From a bacterium (GTDB lineage: Bacteria > UBP13 > UBA5359), in the NCBI GenBank assembly GCA_028699365.1, contig JAQVUQ010000161.1, positions 1 through 6,588 on the forward strand: a stretch of 6,588 nucleotides of DNA, read 5' to 3'. The position numbers were made by a program, and so were the translations under genes. Numbering within the stretch: position 1 is the first letter of the stretch; each line of letters starts with the position of its first letter. Below, in pieces: positions 1-5,208 of the stretch. Below the pieces are notes generated by a model that saw nothing but the letters and a program-made list of their open reading frames with translations, had not been told where the DNA came from and searched no databases.

Positions 1-2235
1 CTGTCCCGTAAATTCACCCGGCGCAGCCGCAGTATCACGAAGACGGTACCGGCCGGCCATCGTGATACCTGTCTCCGGCGCCTCTAATCTGTACCTCACC
101 GTTCTTTCACCGGCGGACATATTGGTCATCGCCAGTGCCAGGCTGTCATCGGGAGTCGCCCACAACGTACAGAGCACTTCCGGCATATCCAGTTTCAGTC
201 TGCCCGCTGTCGATTGCCCGGCTACATGCATGGTGAATTTGTTTTCCCAACTGGTTTTAAAACTACCGTTCCGTGAAAGCGGCTGCGGCGGTCGCAGCAT
301 TCTCCCCTCGGTAAGATAACGTCTACCGGACGTGAAGGCCCGGCAGACCGCATCGAGGTATTCCGCCGCCGTCTCGTGTTCCGGTAAAAGCAGCTTCTCC
401 GCTACCGAACTGTGTATCCAGCCGGGCTGGCATCCCCAGGTAAACATCTGGCCCAACTTGCTTATAAAAGCCGTGGGCTCCTGTAAATCCGCACCATAAA
501 AGGCCCGGCCGAAGGTCAGCACGTATCCGCCGTAAACCGTGGGGAAGATAGGCACGGATTGCGGGTGAGTGGAAAACCACATCAGGAAAGCCGCTACGCC
601 GGCCATAAAGGGCTCGGCATCGGATTCCGTGGTCAGTGCAACCCCTTCACCGGATTCCTCCGACCAGGCAACCATCTTGTCCAGCATATCCTGGTAACCG
701 GTTACTCCGTAAGCACCGCCGCCAAGGGGGTGGCCGTGAGAGGCATCAAAGCAGAGAGGCGGGGCGCCTGCCGCCACCTGATCCAGATAGATTGCGTCTA
801 CGCCCGTTTCCCGGCGTATATTCCTGATAACATCCAGTATCTTGTCCTGCCAGTAGGCGGTATGACTGCACATCGGCACCATGAGCTGATCGTTTGGGTA
901 CTTTTCTATATAATTGTGCATAATCTCCGGGATGCATCGCGGGGAAGAGCGCTTGGCGGAGTGTTCCTCCATTCCGTCTTCATGCCAGGAAGGGCTGTTG
1001 GGATCAGCCAGACGAGCGTTAATGTACGGCATAACGGTTACACCACGTTCGCGAAGACGCTCTACCTCTTCCCTGAACCCCGGTTTTGCGGGAAGAAAAT
1101 CGGGAAAATCGGTATTGAAGAGATTCTCGCCCCAGTTATACCAGTGAATGCCGGTCCGGTATGGGAACCGCTCATGCAGGCGACAAGCCAGGTCGGCCGT
1201 ATCCTCAATAGGCGGTTCTGAAGGCAAGGAGAGAGAACCTGTATCTTTACCTGAAGACAGACACCACCAGAGAACTATCTCACGCATCCATTCCGGTATA
1301 TCACTGCGATCGGCGATATTGCCTTTCCGTGTCCACTTTTGCTTCAAGGCCCAGTCTCTGTAGATGCCGGAAGCATCGTACCAGTCCCCCTGAAAAACGC
1401 CGGTAACTATATGCTCCAGACTAAAGTCAGGCTGCGCCTGAGTCATGTTCTCAGGAAAATGGTCGACGGAGATATTCAGGTTGCCGTCCACAGCCTCCAT
1501 GTTCAATAACTTGGGATGCGCTTCAGGGTCGTGAAAACCGATGTAAAGACCCTGCTTATCGTTATCAAAGGCCAGAAACTGCATCGGCCACATAAAACTG
1601 GGATACATAGCCTGAAGCTTTTGATTCCACCCCTGGAAAAGACCCTCTGCAGGTTGAGATAAGTATGCCCCCCAGCCACCTTCGGGAACTATAAGATTGT
1701 CATTATGGCGATCAGCCCCGTCTCTGTGGACATTTCCGGCCAGCGGCAGCGTCCATTGCCATAGCGTCCAGCATGAGCTGTTATTCTTCATCGAAGATTT
1801 CCAGTAAGCAAATGGGTCGTCGCGTCGCAGCGTTACAGCGACTTCTACATCAACGGTATCGCTCTCACTCTCCCTGGGAATTACCCGGTTGAGATCACCG
1901 CACTTCGCATGGTATAGCGATATACCTTGCCATCTCAGGCAGAGCGTTATCTCTTCATCCGTTTCCGATGTTTCAAAATGATAGTCTCCGCGAGCCGGGG
2001 AGGAACTGTTGATCCGGGCACGGAAGCCCTTTGTATCACGCCATTCCATCTCCCACCATGGATCCTCGGGGCTGTTCTGGAATTGAAAGAGGGCTCCGCT
2101 GTTCATCTTCCTGATTCCCCGCAGAGAGAAAACACCGCTGTCTCTCTCAAGGCAAACAAATTCAAGACCGATCAGACCGTTGTCCAGCCGGATCTCGTTC
2201 TCTGCTTCCAGTAAATTAAAGTGCCTAGACATCAT
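1..2235 (-). CDS. DUF6259-type glycoside hydrolase-like protein, 3'-truncated by window edge
   Basis: This frame reads from an ATG-ATG pair at 2235-2230 to the window edge without a stop, giving 745 codons with the C-terminus missing. Residues ~8-300 look like a galactose-mutarotase-type beta-sandwich (GLYIGFHDP at 229-237, GDWYDASGIYRDWA at 283-296). A TIM barrel follows at ~330-660: HWYNWG (364-369), VTVMPYINARL (399-409), a Cys-Ser-His at 455-457, GVDAIYLDQ (478-486), TTESDAEPF (535-543) and VPIFPTVYGGYVLTFGR (561-577). A C-terminal beta domain starts near 670. This layout matches my knowledge of DUF6259 proteins, which are predicted glycosidases with poorly known substrates. Asp485 at a strand end and Glu537 are my inferred nucleophile and acid/base. 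No signal peptide or membrane segment is visible, so it is probably cytoplasmic. GAAGGA at 2250-2245 is a good ribosome site nine bases before the first ATG. The gene lies 14 bp after the GH20 gene, almost certainly in one operon. Family fairly sure; substrate unknown. Confidence 0.85.
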   Translation of the reverse strand, partial: MMSRHFNLLEAENEIRLDNGLIGLEFVCLERDSGVFSLRGIRKMNSGALFQFQNSPEDPWWEMEWRDTKGFRARINSSSPARGDYHFETSETDEEITLCLRWQGISLYHAKCGDLNRVIPRESESDTVDVEVAVTLRRDDPFAYWKSSMKNNSSCWTLWQWTLPLAGNVHRDGADRHNDNLIVPEGGWGAYLSQPAEGLFQGWNQKLQAMYPSFMWPMQFLAFDNDKQGLYIGFHDPEAHPKLLNMEAVDGNLNISVDHFPENMTQAQPDFSLEHIVTGVFQGDWYDASGIYRDWALKQKWTRKGNIADRSDIPEWMREIVLWWCLSSGKDTGSLSLPSEPPIEDTADLACRLHERFPYRTGIHWYNWGENLFNTDFPDFLPAKPGFREEVERLRERGVTVMPYINARLADPNSPSWHEDGMEEHSAKRSSPRCIPEIMHNYIEKYPNDQLMVPMCSHTAYWQDKILDVIRNIRRETGVDAIYLDQVAAGAPPLCFDASHGHPLGGGAYGVTGYQDMLDKMVAWSEESGEGVALTTESDAEPFMAGVAAFLMWFSTHPQSVPIFPTVYGGYVLTFGRAFYGADLQEPTAFISKLGQMFTWGCQPGWIHSSVAEKLLLPEHETAAEYLDAVCRAFTSGRRYLTEGRMLRPPQPLSRNGSFKTSWENKFTMHVAGQSTAGRLKLDMPEVLCTLWATPDDSLALAMTNMSAGERTVRYRLEAPETGITMAGRYRLRDTAAAPGEFTGQ

Positions 2236-2244
2236 AATCCTGTA

Positions 2245-2250
2245 TCCTTC
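2245..2250 (-). promoter_or_regulatory. Ribosome binding site of the DUF6259-type gene
   Basis: On the minus strand GAAGGA lies nine bases before the ATG at 2235. It overlaps the last base of the upstream TAG stop codon (2252-2250). Ribosomes finishing the GH20 gene therefore end on this site, which suggests translational coupling. It supports starting at the first of the two tandem ATG codons, although the second (2232) cannot be excluded. Confidence 0.7.
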
Positions 2251-4148
2251 TACTTTATATGGCTGGGCGTAGCTACCCGGGCATAACCGGCATAGGGCAA
2301 CGCACAGCCTTCCTGAGTAAAGACCTTCTCCAGCTTGACTTCCAGCTCCGGTATTGCCTCCAGGTCACCGTTAAGATAGCCTGACAGGCGGTCAGAAAGG
2401 CTTTCAAGACGGGTACGAAGGCCGCCGTAGCGGCGCTCCAGCACCTCAAGCCCGAAAGGCTTGTATGTGCTGAGCCACATCTCCCGGTGACATTTCCAGA
2501 GTTCATCAACGGCCGCGCGCAGAGAGGCCAGGTCAGAGCCGGCTATTTGCCGCAGACGAACCTTATCTCCGGCAGCATAGGCGGCTGCCAGCTTACGGCG
2601 CAGCCCGGATTTCAAGGCAAGCACCCGGGACAGATGGGCCGGAAAACGCAGTCGGAGAGCAGACGGTCCCTTTACGGAGGCCCCAAAGAGATAATCGGCC
2701 AGCCCGTCGTAATATTCACGCAGTTCCAAATGCTCTATATGCGGGTCCATCAGGCTGAGAAGCGGATCCTGCCACAGCAGCCATTTGCTGATGTTATCCG
2801 CCAGATAGGTATCGTCCGGGTCTGTGATACCAGGCACCCTGTCCAGTTCGCCGGCCTTGACCCAATCGTCAAAGTCAGCGCCGCACGATCCCCGGAAGTT
2901 GCTCCGGAGTAAGGCCTGGTCCACTTCTCCGGCATAACAGTGCTCGGCAAAGAACTGTACGCCGGGCAGGGCGGAGTAGATATCGCATTCCATCCCGTCG
3001 TCACCCCACATGGTGACAAAAGCCTGCCGTAGTCCTTTAGCCTTGCAGGCCTGCATACAGGCCTCGGTCGCCTTCAAGGAGAAGGGCAGCGCCGCCCAGA
3101 AATGATTCCATGTCCAGACACCCCCGGCCATAACAGGCTCAAAGCCGATGGCCCGGTGCTTATCTATGAATTCCTCGTAAAAATCTCTGTCGCCGTGATA
3201 ATAATCCCAGTAGACCATCTCCACCTCAGCAGGAATAGCGGCTGCCAATTCTCGCGGCATAACAGTCTCTCTGTCATAGTAATCATCGGTCTTGGAACCT
3301 GTCCTGAAGTACATATCACTCCAGATCATCGGACTCAGATCCAACCGCCGGCAGATGTCCAGCACCCGCTTCAGGTGATCGTTAAATATATCTAAACAGG
3401 GCTTATCGCCGAAGAGCTGTTTGAAGCGACCGGTTCCCAGGCCGAACGTCTCATCCATGCCGATATGTATGCGGCTTGATCTAAGTGGTGACGACGCGGC
3501 CTTGAGCATCTTCTCCAGCAACTCGTATGATTTCTCCCACCCCGTCAGAATTACGTTTTCCGTATCGCAGTATTCGGCATAAGCCGGCCACTGCAGCACC
3601 GCCGCCATATGTCCCAGGGTCTGGATACAGGGGACGACCTCTATGCCCAGGTTGAAAGCGTAATCATCTATCCGCTTGAGTTCGGCAGCGGAGTAGGCTC
3701 CCCGCAGATATCCGAAAAGCGGCTCTGCGGGAACTTCGTAGGTATCCTCACAATAGAGCATCAGGGTGTTGATGCCCATCAGGGCACAGCGTAAGATATA
3801 GGCTTCAACAGCTTCAGGAGTCATTACTCCGTTGCGGGAAACATCCAGCATAATGCCGATCATATCGAAGCGGGAGTTCTCTGAAAAGCCCTGTCGCACT
3901 GCCTGTTCATCCGTCATTCCCAGCAACCGGCCCATGGCACGAAAAGCATCACACGGCCTAGCAAAGCGCACCGTCACTACATTATCGTCAAAGACAACCG
4001 AGTTGCCGGCGCCCTGAGTGCGATCGGACACGAAGCGCAGAGCAATCCCATCCGCATTGAATCTGTCGGAATACTCTTTCCTGATCTCCTGCAACCCATT
4101 ACTTATCTCAAGCGGCAGGGCTTTTATCTCCACCTTAAAGGAAAGCAT
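2250..4148 (-). CDS. Family GH20 beta-N-acetylhexosaminidase (GH20C-like), cytoplasmic
   Basis: This 632-residue protein is predicted to remove terminal beta-linked GlcNAc or GalNAc (EC 3.2.1.52) by substrate-assisted catalysis. Residues 1-90 form a small GH20b-like alpha/beta domain, and the TIM barrel spans about 93-420. Visible motifs are LDVSRNGVM (101-109; Arg105 sits where GH20 enzymes hold the sugar hydroxyls), CIQTLGHM (174-181), the hallmark HIGMDE (228-233) with the catalytic pair Asp232-Glu233, VYWDYYH (312-318; Tyr/Asp expected near the acetamido group), GGVWTWNHFW (342-351; pocket tryptophans) and WGDDGMECD (381-389). A charged, mostly helical C-terminal domain fills 430-632. That helical tail and the lack of a signal peptide match the intracellular GH20C type, known from Streptococcus pneumoniae, more than secreted chitobiases. 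The start is fixed by AAGGAG six bases upstream. It is the promoter-proximal gene of a pair with the DUF6259-type hydrolase. Linkage and GlcNAc/GalNAc preference cannot be read from the sequence. Confidence 0.94.
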   Translation of the reverse strand: MLSFKVEIKALPLEISNGLQEIRKEYSDRFNADGIALRFVSDRTQGAGNSVVFDDNVVTVRFARPCDAFRAMGRLLGMTDEQAVRQGFSENSRFDMIGIMLDVSRNGVMTPEAVEAYILRCALMGINTLMLYCEDTYEVPAEPLFGYLRGAYSAAELKRIDDYAFNLGIEVVPCIQTLGHMAAVLQWPAYAEYCDTENVILTGWEKSYELLEKMLKAASSPLRSSRIHIGMDETFGLGTGRFKQLFGDKPCLDIFNDHLKRVLDICRRLDLSPMIWSDMYFRTGSKTDDYYDRETVMPRELAAAIPAEVEMVYWDYYHGDRDFYEEFIDKHRAIGFEPVMAGGVWTWNHFWAALPFSLKATEACMQACKAKGLRQAFVTMWGDDGMECDIYSALPGVQFFAEHCYAGEVDQALLRSNFRGSCGADFDDWVKAGELDRVPGITDPDDTYLADNISKWLLWQDPLLSLMDPHIEHLELREYYDGLADYLFGASVKGPSALRLRFPAHLSRVLALKSGLRRKLAAAYAAGDKVRLRQIAGSDLASLRAAVDELWKCHREMWLSTYKPFGLEVLERRYGGLRTRLESLSDRLSGYLNGDLEAIPELEVKLEKVFTQEGCALPYAGYARVATPSHIK

Positions 4149-4154
4149 TGACCA

Positions 4155-4160
4155 CTCCTT
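4155..4160 (-). promoter_or_regulatory. Strong ribosome binding site of the GH20 gene
   Basis: The minus strand reads AAGGAG, then six bases, then ATG at 4148. This is close to an ideal Shine-Dalgarno site and settles the start codon. It directly adjoins the inverted repeat at 4161-4188, so a folded leader or a protein bound there could affect access to it. Confidence 0.85.
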
Positions 4161-4188
4161 TTACCCGTAATCGGCCGGTGCCGGGTAA
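4161..4188 (-). promoter_or_regulatory. Inverted repeat TTACCCG-N14-CGGGTAA in the GH20 leader
   Basis: A perfect 7-bp inverted repeat (4161-4167 with 4182-4188) encloses a 14-base GC-rich centre that itself contains CGGCCG. It lies in the expected untranslated leader of the GH20 transcript, and its inner edge touches the AAGGAG site. It could be an RNA stem-loop that tunes translation, or an operator for a dimeric repressor acting downstream of the promoter. The symmetry is seen directly; the function is inferred. Confidence 0.5.
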
Positions 4189-4225
4189 GCTTGTTCCTGT
4201 AATAATGATAACGCCCTGGCAGGTA

Positions 4226-4253
4226 ATTATATTTTCATGGTTTGCCATGTAAT
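4226..4253 (-). promoter_or_regulatory. Predicted sigma-A-type promoter for the GH20/DUF6259 pair
   Basis: On the minus strand ATTACA (4253-4248; four of six consensus bases) is followed by a 16-bp spacer and a perfect TATAAT (4231-4226). Transcription would begin near 4219, leaving a leader of about 70 bases before the GH20 ATG. This is the best promoter match on this strand in the intergenic region. It interleaves with the plus-strand promoter at 4232-4260. Confidence 0.55.
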
Positions 4254-4260
4254 GTATAAT
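4232..4260 (+). promoter_or_regulatory. Predicted sigma-A-type promoter for the acyltransferase/M20 pair
   Basis: TTTTCA (4232-4237; four of six consensus bases), a 17-bp spacer and a perfect TATAAT (4255-4260) point toward the acyltransferase gene. Transcription would start near 4267, giving a leader of about 117 bases that includes the hairpin at 4279-4293. The element nearly coincides with the oppositely directed promoter. Confidence 0.55.
4236..4249. promoter_or_regulatory. Central dyad CATGG-TTTG-CCATG between divergent promoters, candidate operator
   Basis: Five-base arms CATGG and CCATG flank TTTG. The dyad lies within the spacers of both predicted promoters, and the two TATAAT boxes (4226-4231 inverted, 4255-4260 direct) sit almost symmetrically outside it. 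A dimeric regulator bound here could control both directions at once. No regulator gene is present in the window. The arms are short, so chance is possible. Confidence 0.4.
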
Positions 4261-4278
4261 ATTTGCCAAATAAATTAC

Positions 4279-4304
4279 GCCGCCTTAGGCGGCAACTTTT
4301 TCTT
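4279..4304 (+). terminator. Terminator-like hairpin in the acyltransferase leader (possible attenuator)
   Basis: GCCGCC (4279-4284), a TTA loop and GGCGGC (4288-4293) form a six-pair GC stem. After three bases comes TTTTTCTT (4297-4304), the layout of an intrinsic terminator read on the plus strand. No plus-strand gene ends upstream, so it could act on transcripts from the promoter at 4232-4260, as an attenuator or a leader-stabilising stem. The three-base loop and the gap before the T-run make it less than ideal. Confidence 0.4.
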
Positions 4305-4314
4305 GCGTTTCCTC

Positions 4315-4343
4315 TTGCCGATTAGTCGCTACTCCGGTATGCT
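4315..4343 (+). promoter_or_regulatory. Weak second promoter candidate for the acyltransferase gene
   Basis: TTGCCG (4315-4320), a 17-bp spacer and TATGCT (4338-4343) each match four of six consensus bases. It lies downstream of the terminator-like hairpin and would give a leader of about 34 bases. If real, it would bypass the hairpin. Support is only moderate, since matches this weak arise by chance. Confidence 0.25.
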
Positions 4344-4365
4344 TATACTCATGAAGTGCCTGTGA

Positions 4366-4378
4366 GGGAGGAAAAGGG
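4366..4378 (+). promoter_or_regulatory. Purine-rich ribosome binding region of the acyltransferase gene
   Basis: GGGAGG (4366-4371) and AAAAGGG (4372-4378) lie 12 and 5 bases before the ATG at 4384. The nearer one has acceptable spacing and the farther one the better sequence. Together they support this start over any downstream methionine. Confidence 0.6.
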
Positions 4379-4383
4379 TACAG

Positions 4384-5208
4384 ATGAACACAAATGAATC
4401 GGTTACAGTGATCAGTGAGTTGACGCGGATGGGCGTGGAGGATGGCGATCTCCTGATAGTTCATTGCGCATTCAAAAGCATCGCACTCCCCGGCTTCTCG
4501 CCGCAGGATATGATCAGGGCGCTGATGACGGCTGCAGGTGCAGACGGGACCATCATGATGCCCACCTTTACCTATTCCTATTCCGGTATCTGGAACACTG
4601 TGCCCTTCAACCCGGAAACGACGCCCGGCTACTTGAACGGAGTTCTGAGCGAAGCCCTGCGACAGTATCCAGGGGCTTTGAGGAGCGGACATCCGACTTA
4701 CTCCGTAGCGGCTATAGGCAAGTATGCAGAGAAAATAACCTCTAACAGAGAGATGTGCAGCCCCTTGGGAAAAGGTTCGTCATGGGACGAAGCGATAACC
4801 CTGGGCGGCAAAATCCTGCTGCTGGGAGTAAACAGCAGCCGCAATTCTTCGCTGCATTATGCGGAAGTATTGGCCGGACTGCCGTACAATCATATTCCGT
4901 TTCGCAAGTTCTGGGGATCAACGGCGTTGATGGAGAAAGACGGTCAGGTAAACGAGGTACCGCTGGCAAGGGAATACCCCGCATGCAGCGACGCCTTCGG
5001 TGCAGCAGACATCTACCTGGAAGAGAGAGGCATGCTGAGGCATGGCAGGATAGGAAACGCCGCTGCCATGCTTATGAACGGCCGGGAGGTTGTCGACGCC
5101 GTAGTCAAGAAGCTGAGATCAGACCCAGCCTGGCTGTTGTGCGACAATATAGTCTGCGAACCGTGCAGTTTGAGAAAGACAGCCTTGCGCCAAAGAGGCC
5201 TGATATGA
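4384..5208 (+). CDS. AAC(3)-family N-acyltransferase-like protein
   Basis: This 274-residue protein has the normal length and motif order of the AAC(3)/Antibiotic_NAT family, cytoplasmic enzymes that move an acetyl group from acetyl-CoA to an amine. Visible are MMPTFTYS (58-65), RSGHPTYSVAAIG (100-112), the GKGSSWD turn (129-135), and the active-site segment NSSLHYAE (154-161), where His158 and Glu161 match the catalytic His-x-x-Glu of the family. GLPYNHIPFR follows at 165-174. The C-terminus has three cysteines (253, 258, 261). The family includes aminoglycoside 3-N-acetyltransferases, but also housekeeping and biosynthetic members such as YokD-like proteins and FrbF. Nothing here shows drug resistance. 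Its stop codon overlaps the start of an M20 amidohydrolase, and a GH20 gene is divergent, so a metabolic amine (perhaps an amino sugar or derivative) is a reasonable but unproven substrate. Family assignment is secure; the substrate is not known. Confidence 0.92.
   Translation: MNTNESVTVISELTRMGVEDGDLLIVHCAFKSIALPGFSPQDMIRALMTAAGADGTIMMPTFTYSYSGIWNTVPFNPETTPGYLNGVLSEALRQYPGALRSGHPTYSVAAIGKYAEKITSNREMCSPLGKGSSWDEAITLGGKILLLGVNSSRNSSLHYAEVLAGLPYNHIPFRKFWGSTALMEKDGQVNEVPLAREYPACSDAFGAADIYLEERGMLRHGRIGNAAAMLMNGREVVDAVVKKLRSDPAWLLCDNIVCEPCSLRKTALRQRGLI
5194..5198 (+). promoter_or_regulatory. Ribosome binding site that fixes the M20 gene start
   Basis: AGAGG, six bases before the ATG at 5205, lies inside the end of the acyltransferase gene. 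Together with the ATGA overlap it favours 5205 over the far upstream in-frame ATG at 4755 and over the internal ATG at 5241. Confidence 0.6.

Noticed and set aside
559-1221. Open plus-strand frame of 220 codons
   Set aside because: It lies entirely antisense to the DUF6259-type gene, whose protein carries recognisable motifs across this stretch. The translation has no family features and no convincing ribosome site.
2487-2912. Plus-strand frame of 141 codons
   Set aside because: It is antisense to the helical C-terminal domain of the GH20 gene, with no independent evidence of coding.
4206-4222. Possible CcpA catabolite-response (cre) site around TGATAACGCCCTGG
   Set aside because: The central AACG matches, but several conserved positions of the cre consensus, including the closing CA half, do not fit in register.
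4344-4349. TATACT as a -10 box for the acyltransferase gene
   Set aside because: No acceptable -35 lies 16-18 bases upstream; TTGCCG is 23 bases away. The overlapping TATGCT fits the spacing better.
4285-4692. Minus-strand frame of 135 codons running across the acyltransferase start
   Set aside because: It is antisense to the conserved acyltransferase N-terminus and has no recognisable domain. Its end lies in the hairpin at 4279-4293. I considered a transposase remnant because of the charged tail but could not support it.
4755-5204. Upstream in-frame extension of the M20 gene, giving 579 residues
   Set aside because: The extra 150 residues overlap the well-conserved acyltransferase gene in another frame and are low-complexity Arg/Gly-rich text. 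The ATG at 5205, with AGAGG and the ATGA overlap, gives the normal family length.
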